Shown: positions 17,348-26,306 of the stretch, piece after piece
Numbering within the stretch: the first letter of the stretch is position 1
Layout: each line of letters starts with the position of its first letter
DNA from: Pantoea sp. RIT-PI-b
GTDB lineage: Bacteria; Pseudomonadota; Gammaproteobacteria; Enterobacterales; Enterobacteriaceae
Length of the DNA: 64,000 nucleotides
Reading direction: 5' to 3'
NCBI RefSeq assembly: GCF_001187905.1
Contig: NZ_LGIS01000017.1
Span: 62,001 to 126,000 of the forward strand
The notes under the pieces: model-generated
Databases searched by the model: none
What the model was told of the DNA's origin: nothing
The model's input: only the letters and a program-made list of their open reading frames with translations
Made by a program: the position numbers and the translations under genes

Positions 17348-17363
17348 AATTTGTAATTGTCAG

Positions 17364-17909
17364 CTAATCCCGCTGCAAATAATGAATCAAGCTATGAAAG
17401 CGCAGCGGCGTGCTGAGGGGATTGCGGTAACTGTGCGGTGTATCGGCGGCGAACTGGCTGGCCTCGCCCTGCAGCAAGCGCCGCCAGGTCCCTTCCACGC
17501 CCAACAGTAATTCGCCGTCCAGCACCACCACTTGCTCAATCACCCCGCTTTCATGTGCGGATGAGTCGCTCTGCGCGCCGCCCGCCAAAGTGACCTCCAG
17601 CAGATCAAAACGCAGCCTGGCATCGTATGGCAGCAGCGGTTTGACTTGCATCTGCGCGTTCGGCTGGCTGAAAGTCGCCACGCTGCCCGGCGGGTGATCG
17701 CTGCCCTGCACAAAGAAGGAAAATGGCACGTTAAAGCCGGTAGCGATTTTCCACAGCGTCGCCACTGTCGGGCTCGATTCGCCGCGTTCGATCTGGCCAA
17801 GCATCGCTTTGCTCACGCCGGTGCGTTCCGCCGCCAGCGTCAAACTCCAGCCGTTGGCCTGCCGCAATTGCTTCAGCGCCAGGCTCAAATGTTGATGCAG
17901 ATTTTCCAT
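17364..17909 (-). CDS. sutR: SutR (YdcN)-type XRE-cupin regulator
   Basis: A 181-residue protein with an N-terminal XRE helix-turn-helix (LTLAAERTGVSKAMLGQIER, SSPTVATLWKIATGFNVPFS) and a C-terminal cupin (HESGVIEQVVVLDGELLLGV, PHSYRNPLSTPLRFHSLIHY). It closely resembles E. coli SutR (YdcN), a regulator of sulfur-use genes. I place the start at the ATG at 17909 (MENLHQHL); the frame runs upstream to 18233 but only through ydcO on the other strand. It is divergent from ydcO, the same neighbour as in E. coli. Repeats in the shared promoter region are likely its operators. Confidence 0.92.
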   Translation of the reverse strand: MENLHQHLSLALKQLRQANGWSLTLAAERTGVSKAMLGQIERGESSPTVATLWKIATGFNVPFSFFVQGSDHPPGSVATFSQPNAQMQVKPLLPYDARLRFDLLEVTLAGGAQSDSSAHESGVIEQVVVLDGELLLGVEGTWRRLLQGEASQFAADTPHSYRNPLSTPLRFHSLIHYLQRD

Positions 17910-17943
17910 GTGTTCTCCCGAAAGCTCGCGCGCAGTGTAGCAC

Positions 17944-17990
17944 TTGTGCGCTATAGCGTCCCATGCAACAATGTGCGCTATAACGCACAA
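17944..17990. promoter_or_regulatory. Repeated operator between sutR and ydcO
   Basis: TGTGCGCTATA occurs twice in the same orientation, at 17945-17955 and 17972-17982, 27 bases apart. The second copy is part of a perfect dyad TGTGCG-CTATAA-CGCACA (17972-17989). The position between divergent sutR and ydcO fits binding by SutR. Confidence 0.65.
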
Positions 17991-18004
17991 CGGGATGTGA
18001 CCAG

Positions 18005-19183
18005 ATGATGACCGCCACCACGCGCAGCGCTTTCTCTTTTCCCATGCTGATATCGGGCTTTGTCGCCGTGCTGATCGGCTACAGCAGCTCAGCGGCACTG
18101 ATCTTTCAGGCGGCACAAGCGGCAGGCGCATCGCCGGAGCAGATTGGCGGCTGGCTTTCCATGCTGGGCATCGGTATGGGGCTGGCATCATTGGGTCTTT
18201 CGCTGTGGACGCGTATGCCCATCCTTGCAGCATGGTCCACGCCCGGCGCCGCGTTGCTCGCCACCAGCGTGCAGGGATTAACGCTCAATGAAGTGGTCGG
18301 CGTGTTTGTCGCCACCAACCTGTTGATTGTGTTGTGCGGCGTCACCGGTCTGTTTGCCAGGCTGATGAATCACATTCCCCAGTCGCTGGCGGCGGCGATG
18401 CTGGCCGGCATTCTGCTGCGGTTTGGTATCGGCACCTTTAGCGGTTTGCAAAGCCATTTCGCCCTGTGCGGCAGCATGTGTCTGGTATGGCTGATTAGCC
18501 GCCGCTGGCTGCCGCGCTACGCCATCATTCTGGCGCTCATCGCAGGTGTGCTGGTAGCGTTCTACCAGCAAACCCTTCATTTACCGCCACATGCGCTGGC
18601 CATCAGTCGGCCAGAATTTATCATGCCGCAATTCAATCTGGCCGCGTTGATTGGCGTCGGTTTACCCTATTTTCTGGTGACGATGGCTTCACAAAACGCG
18701 CCCGGTATCGCGACTCTACAGGCGCATGGCTATCAACCACCGATTTCCGCGCTGACCGGCTGGACCGGATTTATTGCCCTGATACTGTCGCCGTTTGGCG
18801 GCTTTTCGGTGTGCATTGCCGCGATTACCGCCGCCATCTGTATGGGTGAGGAGGTTGATGCCAATCCGGCGCGACGCTGGATGGCCTCTGCGCTGGCGGG
18901 CGTATTCTATCTCCTGACCGGCTTTACCGGCGGATTGATTGCCGTGCTGCTGAGCGCGCTGCCGCCGGTATTTATCGCTACGCTGGCCGGCCTGGCGCTG
19001 CTTGGCACGCTTGCGGGCAGTTTGCAACGCGCGCTGGCAGAACCGGCGCAGCGCGATAGCGCCATCGTGGCGTTTCTGATCACCGCCAGCGGCATTTCGC
19101 TGCTGGGCATTGGCTCCGCGTTTTGGGGCTTGCTCGGCGGCATGCTGACGTTTTTGATTCTGTCCCCACGCAGTCGCGCTTAA
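18005..19183 (+). CDS. ydcO: YdcO, benzoate/H+ symporter (BenE) family membrane protein
   Basis: A 392-residue integral membrane protein with about 11-12 hydrophobic segments. The first (FPMLISGFVAVLIGYSSSAA) is typical of the BenE family, as are STPGAALLATS and PYFLVTMASQNAPGIATL. The E. coli orthologue YdcO is likewise next to ydcN/sutR. The substrate is assumed to be benzoate or a similar aromatic acid from the family name; with no benzoate genes nearby this is uncertain. The ATG at 18005 is doubled (ATGATG), so the start could be three bases later. Confidence 0.9.
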   Translation: MMTATTRSAFSFPMLISGFVAVLIGYSSSAALIFQAAQAAGASPEQIGGWLSMLGIGMGLASLGLSLWTRMPILAAWSTPGAALLATSVQGLTLNEVVGVFVATNLLIVLCGVTGLFARLMNHIPQSLAAAMLAGILLRFGIGTFSGLQSHFALCGSMCLVWLISRRWLPRYAIILALIAGVLVAFYQQTLHLPPHALAISRPEFIMPQFNLAALIGVGLPYFLVTMASQNAPGIATLQAHGYQPPISALTGWTGFIALILSPFGGFSVCIAAITAAICMGEEVDANPARRWMASALAGVFYLLTGFTGGLIAVLLSALPPVFIATLAGLALLGTLAGSLQRALAEPAQRDSAIVAFLITASGISLLGIGSAFWGLLGGMLTFLILSPRSRA

Positions 19184-19210
19184 AATTTCAGCAACCTGAC
19201 CCCGCAGCCG

Positions 19211-19231
19211 GGAAAAACGCCCTGTTTTTCC
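19211..19231 (+). terminator. Hairpin after ydcO
   Basis: GGAAAAAC (19211-19218) and GTTTTTCC (19224-19231) form a perfect 8-bp stem with a 5-base loop, 28 bases after the ydcO stop. The T-run is inside the stem arm, so termination strength is uncertain. Confidence 0.55.
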
Positions 19232-19336
19232 CCCTTTATCAGCCGTTTGATTTGCCGGCATTTGGCTTAAGATCACTACCATCGCCATCAACACACACTG
19301 TTCTGCCTCAGACAACCACCGATAAGGGCCCAACGA

Positions 19337-20686
19337 GTGGCAAAAACTTTTCTGCGCAGCGGCAATCTGGACACGGTACTGGCACTGGGTGAAAACGGCC
19401 AGCCGGTCTGGAGTTCCGCCTTGCAAATCCGCGAAACCTTGCGTCTGCGCCGCCAAACTACGCTGGCCAACTGCCTGGCGATTCCGCAGGCCAATGAGCG
19501 CGGTGATCGCCTCGACTGGTACGCCCCGTTTAATGGCAAAGTGAAATCCTGGCTTGGCGCCAGCGACCACGAACGACGTCAGGCGCTGGAGCTGCTGACC
19601 TTGAACCAGCAGGATTTACAGGCGCTGAGCCTGCGCGCGCGCGATGCGGATAATCCTGCCATGCGGCTGTTTGGTGCGTTGCTGAGCAAAACCCTGCAGT
19701 TCCCGGACCAGCAGTACGTTTATCTGGTGGATGGCAAACCGGTGATCACCTTCTGGGGCTTTGTCGATCCGCAGGCGCGTTCGCGTGATGATGCGCTGGC
19801 CTGCCTGCGCGAGACGCTGGAAGAAGCGTTGCCGCCGCTGTTGCCGGAACCGCCTGCCGCACCGCTGGTGGTGGCACCGGTGATTGCGCCGCTGATCGAC
19901 GTACCGCCTGCCGCTGCCGAACCGGTGCTCGCGCCTGAACCTGAAATCGAACAACCGCCAGCTGAAGTCATTCCTGAGCCAGCACCTGAACCCGCACCCG
20001 AACCTGTCGCGCCACCACGTCGCGCCTTTGCCGTGCGTCCGCTGATGCTGCTGTTACCCGTTGCGGCGGTGGTCGCCGCGGGTGTCGCCTTCTGGCTGCA
20101 CAGCGCGCCTGAGCCAGCCAAACCGGCAGCGGCCAGCGTTGCTGATGCTCCGGTGCCGGTCATGAAGACGCCTGCGGTGATAGTGAAAGCCGAAAAACTC
20201 GCCGCCACGCTGCCGCAAACCGCGGCCAGCGTGATCGCCGCTGCGCCGGTCGTGGCCCCTGCCGCCGCGCCTGAAGTGGTAGCAGAACATACCGAACCGG
20301 CAAAAGCCGACGATCTGGTGATGACCACCGAAGATGCGCGCGTCGGCTCCGTGAAGTTTATCAATGGCACCTGGCGCGTCACCTTGCGTCAGACCAATCT
20401 GCCAACCGGCAAGCCGCCGAGCCTGCGCTATCAGATCCGCAATGGCAAAGGCACCGCCACCATTACCCAAGGCGATAACATCCGCTGTAAAGCCGATGTC
20501 ACCGCCGCGATGACCACCTCCGGCATCATGGAAGTACGCAGCCGCTATACTGCCAGCTGCAGCGATAAATCGCGTTACCGCATGCCGGAATTGGTGTGTA
20601 AAGCCGGTGATGGCATTGCCAGCTGTACTGCGCAATATGGCGCAGATCAGGTGTTCCCGTTGACGATTAAGCGTGAGAGTAAGTAA
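19337..20686 (+). CDS. srfA: SrfA-like protein, proline-rich membrane protein
   Basis: A 449-residue protein that I match to Salmonella SrfA from its N terminus (MAKTFLRSGNLDTVLALG) and from its place in an srfABC operon. Residues 1-160 form a soluble domain, 165-227 are a Pro/Ala/Glu-rich linker with PEPAPEP repeats, 233-254 are a single membrane segment (LMLLLPVAAVVAAGVAFWL), then an Ala/Pro-rich spacer and a C-terminal domain (about 335-449) with five or so cysteines, probably periplasmic and disulfide-bonded. The start is a GTG at 19337 with AAGGG upstream. The srfB gene begins three bases after the stop. The molecular function is not known. Confidence 0.8.
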   Translation: MAKTFLRSGNLDTVLALGENGQPVWSSALQIRETLRLRRQTTLANCLAIPQANERGDRLDWYAPFNGKVKSWLGASDHERRQALELLTLNQQDLQALSLRARDADNPAMRLFGALLSKTLQFPDQQYVYLVDGKPVITFWGFVDPQARSRDDALACLRETLEEALPPLLPEPPAAPLVVAPVIAPLIDVPPAAAEPVLAPEPEIEQPPAEVIPEPAPEPAPEPVAPPRRAFAVRPLMLLLPVAAVVAAGVAFWLHSAPEPAKPAAASVADAPVPVMKTPAVIVKAEKLAATLPQTAASVIAAAPVVAPAAAPEVVAEHTEPAKADDLVMTTEDARVGSVKFINGTWRVTLRQTNLPTGKPPSLRYQIRNGKGTATITQGDNIRCKADVTAAMTTSGIMEVRSRYTASCSDKSRYRMPELVCKAGDGIASCTAQYGADQVFPLTIKRESK

Positions 20687-20688
20687 AC

Positions 20689-23661
20689 ATGTTGGCTCCC
20701 CTCATCGATGACAAACAGAAAATCACGCTGATTGAAGATAGCGGTGTACAGTTTCTTGATTTCGGTTTGCGTTTGCCTGCGTTACAGGCGCGCCGTCAGT
20801 TCGTGCGTCAGACGGCTAATGGCCCGCTGCTGCGCCTGAATGTCGATGGCAACAGCGGTAAGTTCCTGCTTTATCCGGAAGATGGCGGCGCGGCAGAAGT
20901 GGTGCGTCCGGAGTCGGATATTGCGCTGGCCGACTCACTGAAACTACTGGCCCAGCAGTGGCTGCCGCTGCCGGTACTGCGCTGCACCAGCGGACGCCGT
21001 TTTATTGGCGGCCCAGACAACTGGGCGCGTCTGCATCTGGCCGCGCTGAGCCAACCCGATGCGGCCGGCAACACCCATCGCATCACCCTCGCCTTCGATA
21101 CCCGCATTGTTTCCGAACAGGATGGCGGCGAGCAGCACGGTTTAAGCAAGGCCGATGCGCAGAACGGCGTTAGTTTCGCCCTCGCCTGGCACAACTATGA
21201 ACTGGGTGAATTTCTCGATCATACCTGGGTTGATGGCTGGCTGCGTGAGACCTTTAGTCAGCAGGTGCATGCGCTGGAGTCACGTCGCGAGCAGGAGCTG
21301 AATCAGGCGCTGCGCGAATTCGAATATCAGGCGCACTACCTCAATCTGCTGGAGCTGCTGGGCGAACAGCTCGATCTGGCCGAAATCACCATTCAGGCGG
21401 CGTCCCACCAAACCCCGGCGGTTAACGTCGACATCATTCTTGATGTGGGCAACTCGCACACCTGCGGCATTCTGGTGGAAGATCATGCCGAAGAGAGCAG
21501 CGGCCTGCGCCAGACCTATGAGCTGCAGCTGCGCGATCTCTCCGAACCGCATCAGGTTTACAACGAACTGTTCGACAGCCGCCTGGAGTTTGCTGAAACC
21601 CGTTTCGGCAAGGCCAACTTCTCGCTGGAGAGCGGCCGTGAAAACGCCTTTATGTGGCCGTCACTGACGCGCGTCGGACGTGAAGCCAGCCGCCTGGCAC
21701 TGCTGCGTGCCGGTACCGAAGGCAGCACCGGCTTATCCAGCCCGCGCCGCTATCTATGGGATGAAGCGCGCTATCAGCCCGGTTGGCGCTTCAACGCTAA
21801 CGGCAGCAGCGATGAGCCGCAGGCCACCGCGCTGCCGTTTACCCTGTTGATCAATGATGAAGGCCAGCCGCTGCACGCGCTGGCGGAAGACGAACGTCTG
21901 CCGGTATTCTCGGCCAGCTACAGCCGCAGTTCATTGATGACCTTTATGCTGTGCGAGTTGTTGGCGCAGGCGATGATGCAGATGAACAGCGTGGCGCAGC
22001 GTCAGCGCATGCCGCAAAGCCAGGCGCCGCGCCAGCTGCGTCACGTGATTTTGACGCTGCCGTCCGCCATGCCCAAGCCGGAGCGGGAAATTTTCCGCCG
22101 CCGCATGCAGGAAGCCATCGCGCTGGTATGGAAGGCCGAAGGCTGGCATCCGGCAGAGGAGGATTTCTCGGCCGCCAGCCAGGCAAAAAGCCTGCGCCCG
22201 GTGCCGGATGTACAGATGGAGTGGGACGAAGCCACCTGCGGTCAAATGGTTTGGCTGTTCAACGAAACCCAGGTCAACTTTGCCGGTCGCGCGGAGGATT
22301 TCTTCAGCAGCATGGCGCGTCCGGATCGCCCGCGTGAAGCCGATGAAGTCCCGGGCAAGAGCCTGCGTATCGCGTCGATTGATATCGGCGGCGGCACCAC
22401 CGATCTCGCCATTACCCAATATCGTCTTGATGACGGCCAGGGCAACAACGTCAAAATCACTCCGCGCTTACTGTTCCGTGAAGGTTTTAAAGTGGCGGGC
22501 GACGACATCCTGCTGGATGTGATTCAGCTGTGGATTCTGCCCGCGCTGCAGCACAGTTTGCAGAAAGCCGGTTTGACGCTGGCAGAGCCGCTGATGAACA
22601 AGCTGTTCGGCCATGACAGCCGCATGGACGGTCAGGCCACGCTGCGTCAGCAGGTGACGCTGCAGCTGTTTATCCCGCTGGCGCAGGCGGTGCTGGAGCA
22701 GTATGAGAACTGGGATCCGCTCGACAGCCACAGCGAAATCAATGCGCTGTTCGGCGAGCTGGTGCCGCAAAAACCGGCCAGCAGCGTGCTGGCGTTTGTG
22801 AACGGAGAAATTCAGCGCACCCTCGGCGGCGACAGCCGTTTCGATCTGCTGGAGGTACCGCTGGTGGTAAGCATGACGCAGCTGCACGGCGAGTTCCTGC
22901 AGCACCGTATGGCGATCATTCCGGCGCTGCGCGCAATGTGCGAAGTGGTGTCGCTGTACCAGTGCGATGTGCTGCTGCTGACCGGTCGTCCGTCACGCTT
23001 CCCGGGCATTCAGGCGCTGGTGCGCCATCTGCAACCGCTGCCGGGCAGCCGTATTTTGTCGCTGGAGGGCTATCACACCAGCGATTGGTATCCGTTTAAT
23101 AAACAGGGCCGCATTGATAACCCGAAATCGACCGCCGCCGTCGGTGCAATGTTATGCCTGCTGGCGCTCGATCTACGCCTGAGCAGCTTCTGGTTCCGCG
23201 CCGGTGATTTCGAACCTTACTCCACCATCCGCTATCTCGGCGTGCTGGATGAAACCACTGCGCTGAGCGACGACAACCTGTGCTACAGCGAAATCGATCT
23301 CGACAGCAGCAGTTTTGCGCTGGATCGCAAGAGCAGCTTCCGCATCCGCGGCAATGTCTGCCTCGGCTTCCGCCAGCTGGAGAACGATCGCTGGCCGGCC
23401 TCGCCGCTCTACAGCCTGAGCATTGTCGACCCGACGCTGGCGCGCCAGGTGGCCGGGGAAAGCGTGCTGCGCATTAAGCTGGCGGTGCAGCCTGGGCCAG
23501 ATAATCTGGGGCCGGAACGCTTAGTGCTAAGCGATGCGCGGATGGATGACGGCACGCGCGTGCCGCTGGAACAGCTGAGTCTGAAACTGAATACGCTTTC
23601 GGCCACCGGTAACGCAAATGCGCAATATTGGATCGACAGCGGGAGCGTCTGTAAACGATGA
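20689..23661 (+). CDS. srfB: SrfB-like protein, actin/Hsp70-fold ATPase
   Basis: A 990-residue protein of the SrfB family. Two phosphate-binding motifs of the Hsp70/actin fold are visible: ILDVGNSHTCGILVE near residue 250 and SIDIGGGTTDLAITQY near residue 565, about 300 residues apart, with an adenosine-like motif VVSLYQCDVLLLTGRPSRFPG near 760. There is no signal peptide, so it should be cytoplasmic. It lies between srfA and srfC; its TGA overlaps the srfC ATG by four bases (ATGA at 23658-23661). SrfB is called a virulence protein because srfABC is co-regulated with virulence genes in Salmonella; the biochemical role is open. Confidence 0.87.
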   Translation: MLAPLIDDKQKITLIEDSGVQFLDFGLRLPALQARRQFVRQTANGPLLRLNVDGNSGKFLLYPEDGGAAEVVRPESDIALADSLKLLAQQWLPLPVLRCTSGRRFIGGPDNWARLHLAALSQPDAAGNTHRITLAFDTRIVSEQDGGEQHGLSKADAQNGVSFALAWHNYELGEFLDHTWVDGWLRETFSQQVHALESRREQELNQALREFEYQAHYLNLLELLGEQLDLAEITIQAASHQTPAVNVDIILDVGNSHTCGILVEDHAEESSGLRQTYELQLRDLSEPHQVYNELFDSRLEFAETRFGKANFSLESGRENAFMWPSLTRVGREASRLALLRAGTEGSTGLSSPRRYLWDEARYQPGWRFNANGSSDEPQATALPFTLLINDEGQPLHALAEDERLPVFSASYSRSSLMTFMLCELLAQAMMQMNSVAQRQRMPQSQAPRQLRHVILTLPSAMPKPEREIFRRRMQEAIALVWKAEGWHPAEEDFSAASQAKSLRPVPDVQMEWDEATCGQMVWLFNETQVNFAGRAEDFFSSMARPDRPREADEVPGKSLRIASIDIGGGTTDLAITQYRLDDGQGNNVKITPRLLFREGFKVAGDDILLDVIQLWILPALQHSLQKAGLTLAEPLMNKLFGHDSRMDGQATLRQQVTLQLFIPLAQAVLEQYENWDPLDSHSEINALFGELVPQKPASSVLAFVNGEIQRTLGGDSRFDLLEVPLVVSMTQLHGEFLQHRMAIIPALRAMCEVVSLYQCDVLLLTGRPSRFPGIQALVRHLQPLPGSRILSLEGYHTSDWYPFNKQGRIDNPKSTAAVGAMLCLLALDLRLSSFWFRAGDFEPYSTIRYLGVLDETTALSDDNLCYSEIDLDSSSFALDRKSSFRIRGNVCLGFRQLENDRWPASPLYSLSIVDPTLARQVAGESVLRIKLAVQPGPDNLGPERLVLSDARMDDGTRVPLEQLSLKLNTLSATGNANAQYWIDSGSVCKR

Positions 23662-26030
23662 GAACTGCCAAAAAAGCTACGCCGGTTACGCCCGCCAAAC
23701 GTCTCAGCCTGATGCAGGAAACGCTGGACGGTGCGCTGAATTGGGTGGAAACCCATCAGGCGCATGCGCCACGACTGGCGATGGAAGCCGAGACGCTGAC
23801 GCTGCAACTGCGCCGCGCACGTGTGGAAAGCCATGCGCTGGCGCGTCAACTGGCGCGCCCGGTCACGCTGGCGCTGTTTGGCCAATCGCAGGCGGGCAAA
23901 GCCTGGCTGCTGAGTGAAATGGTTGGCGATGCGCAGGGTCAGCTGATTGCGCGCCTCGGCGATAAAGTCCTGAACTATTTCCAGCACATCAATCCGGGCA
24001 ATCTCGATTTCGCCATTGCCACCCGCTTCAGCCACCAGCGTGAAACGCAATCCAACGCCTGGCCGCTGGAGATGACGCTGCTGAGCGAAGTGGAGCTGAT
24101 TCGTTTGATGCTGGCCAGCGCCAAAACGGAAGATCAGCCCGATAGCGCGCACATCGACGCCGCGCTGCAGCGTTTGCAGCGCCATCGTCAGGATGAGGCG
24201 CAGCCCGGCCTGGACAGCGACGCGCTGATCACGCTGTGGGCGTGGAGCCGTCGCCACCATCGTCACGCCGAAATACTCGATCGTCACTTCTGGCCGCAGG
24301 CCGTGGCGCTGGCGCCGTGGCTCAACGTTGACGACCGCGTGCAGCTGTTTGCGTTACTGTGGCCAGGCCAAAACGCCCTGAATGAAAGCCTGCGCAGCCT
24401 GATGCATTTGCGTCATCAACTGCGTCACGCGCCGCGCGTGTTAGCGCCGCTCAGCCTGCTGGTCGATGACGCCGCGCTACCGGCAGAGAAACTGATCAGT
24501 CATGATGCCGATGGGCAAGAGATGATCGAAGTGTGCCCGATTGTCGCCAATCGCGTGGGTAAAGCGCAGCAGGTGCCGTTAGGTTTACTCGCGCTGCTGA
24601 CGCTGGAAATCACTCTGCCGCTCAGCTCCACGCCGCGCCAGGCGTTGTACGATGACGCCGATATGCTGGAGCTGCCCGCGCCGGGCACGCCAGCTGACCG
24701 CGCCCAGCAGGAAGAGCTGGCGCAGCTGCGCCAGCGCGATCCGCTGCGCGCCGCCCTGCTGGAACAGAAACGCGCGCTGCTGCCAGGCCTGTACGCCGCG
24801 CGTCAGGGCATCGATCTTATGCTGATTTGTACCGCAGCCAGCCAGCGTCAGGACACCGATGTCGCCGCCAGCGCGCTGCGTGAGTGGCACATGCATCAAA
24901 CCGTCGCGGCCAGCGGCGAAAAACCGCGTCTGATTTGGGCGATCACGCCGCATGACGCGCGCTATCAGCAGCAGCAGATTAACGTGGATGAAGCGGTACA
25001 ACGGCAGATTGGTCAGCCGGGACAGAGCTGGGGCTCAATGCTGGCGCTGGATCGTGCCGGTGTCGATCGCATGGGCAGCTGGCTGCAGGATGAGATGCAG
25101 CCGGAGGCGCGCCGCGATCGCCTGGCACAGCAGCTTAGCGCCCTGCAGCAGAAGCTGGTGGAGCGTTTACAGCCGTGGACCGAATCCAGCGCTACGCCGG
25201 AACAGGCGGGACGCAAGCAGGCGATCGCCGATACGCTGCTGAAATGTTTGCAACATCGTACCGGTTTACACGGCGAACTGCTGGAGCGTTTGCAGCCGTC
25301 ACGCGAAGCGGTGCGTCAGCTGTGGCTGAGCCAGAGCAGCAGCAACGTTAGCCAGCACAGCAGCAAAACTGCTGCCGCCGAGCAGAGCTATTTTGGTATC
25401 GGCTTCGAGTTTGATCTGTTCAAAGATGAACCGGTCGCCGCCGCTGAGCCGCGCAGTGCGGGTGGCCAGCGCGATCAGCAGTTCCCACAGCAGGTATTTG
25501 CTTTGTGGCTGGAGCATTTGCGTCAGCTGCCGGAGAGCCGCAGCCTGCTGGCGCTGCTCAACGTCGATAAACCCACGCTGGAGATGCTGATAGAGGAGCT
25601 GATCACCGCCAGCTTCCGTCTGAAAATGCTCAGCAAGCTGCAAACGGCGCTCAATGAACCCGACGCGCAGGCCAGCGCGCACGAAGCGCGTACCGATCGT
25701 CAGGTTTCACGCGCCATGACGGTGCTGGGTGATTTTGTCGCCTGGCTGGGCTTTTTGCAGCGTCCAGAGAGTGAGCGTCCGGAGAGTCGCGTCAATCGCG
25801 GTCAGACAATTTTCGCCCGTCCGCCGGCACCGAGCGTCAGCTTTTCGCCGGGACAGCGTTTAACGCGGCTGTCAGCCGCCCCTGCTAATCATACGGCTTA
25901 CTACATCTATGACTGGCTGGTGGGGTTAAATTCGGTGATTGTCGAGAACAACGGTTATACCGGCGGCGGCGATCTGCCGGCGAATGCGCGACAGATGCTG
26001 GCAATTCTGCTGCTGCCGCTGCATGCGTAA
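23658..26030 (+). CDS. srfC: SrfC-like protein, large P-loop-like (dynamin-like) protein
   Basis: A 790-residue predicted cytoplasmic protein, third gene of srfABC. Residues 71-85 (LALFGQSQAGKAWLL) are a Walker A-like loop with Ala where Ser/Thr is usual. Long helical regions rich in Gln, Arg and Leu follow (for example residues 340-380 and 480-560), compatible with a dynamin-like or coiled-coil architecture. The start overlaps the srfB stop by four bases. The 3' end comes within one base of the convergent barstar gene stop. The family name is certain from context and length; the enzymatic activity is not. Confidence 0.83.
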   Translation: MRTAKKATPVTPAKRLSLMQETLDGALNWVETHQAHAPRLAMEAETLTLQLRRARVESHALARQLARPVTLALFGQSQAGKAWLLSEMVGDAQGQLIARLGDKVLNYFQHINPGNLDFAIATRFSHQRETQSNAWPLEMTLLSEVELIRLMLASAKTEDQPDSAHIDAALQRLQRHRQDEAQPGLDSDALITLWAWSRRHHRHAEILDRHFWPQAVALAPWLNVDDRVQLFALLWPGQNALNESLRSLMHLRHQLRHAPRVLAPLSLLVDDAALPAEKLISHDADGQEMIEVCPIVANRVGKAQQVPLGLLALLTLEITLPLSSTPRQALYDDADMLELPAPGTPADRAQQEELAQLRQRDPLRAALLEQKRALLPGLYAARQGIDLMLICTAASQRQDTDVAASALREWHMHQTVAASGEKPRLIWAITPHDARYQQQQINVDEAVQRQIGQPGQSWGSMLALDRAGVDRMGSWLQDEMQPEARRDRLAQQLSALQQKLVERLQPWTESSATPEQAGRKQAIADTLLKCLQHRTGLHGELLERLQPSREAVRQLWLSQSSSNVSQHSSKTAAAEQSYFGIGFEFDLFKDEPVAAAEPRSAGGQRDQQFPQQVFALWLEHLRQLPESRSLLALLNVDKPTLEMLIEELITASFRLKMLSKLQTALNEPDAQASAHEARTDRQVSRAMTVLGDFVAWLGFLQRPESERPESRVNRGQTIFARPPAPSVSFSPGQRLTRLSAAPANHTAYYIYDWLVGLNSVIVENNGYTGGGDLPANARQMLAILLLPLHA

Positions 26031-26031
26031 T

Positions 26032-26304
26032 CTACGCCTCACGTATCAGGTGCAGCTCGCCCGCTAACTGCTGCTGCGCCTCTTCCAGTAGCGCCAGCAA
26101 CGGCGCGAATTCGGCGCTGTGGCTGGCGTGATCGGCATGCGTTAAATAGAGGGTCGCAGGCAGCGCCATGCCGCCGGTCAGCCAATCCCACAGCGCATCA
26201 AGGTTGTTGCCGAAATCCATCGGGCAGGCGCTTTGCTGCACCAGCGCGCGGTAAAACGCCTGGCGATCCGGCAAGCTTTGAAAGTCAAAATGGAGCGTCA
26301 ACAT
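26032..26304 (-). CDS. Barstar-family ribonuclease inhibitor
   Basis: A 90-residue barstar-like protein. The inhibitory helix FGNNLDALWDWLTGG is present with Asp36, Trp39 and Asp40 in the positions that contact barnase (barstar Asp35, Trp38, Asp39). There is no signal peptide, so it stays in the cytoplasm. Its ATG is two bases after the stop of the barnase-like gene, so the toxin and its inhibitor are translated from one message. It converges with srfC. Confidence 0.92.
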   Translation of the reverse strand: MLTLHFDFQSLPDRQAFYRALVQQSACPMDFGNNLDALWDWLTGGMALPATLYLTHADHASHSAEFAPLLALLEEAQQQLAGELHLIREA

Positions 26305-26306
26305 GG

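Noticed and set aside
18716..19570. A 284-codon minus-strand frame across ydcO and srfA
   Set aside because: Antisense to two genes with clear membrane and family patterns; Gln/Arg-rich product typical of a shadow frame.
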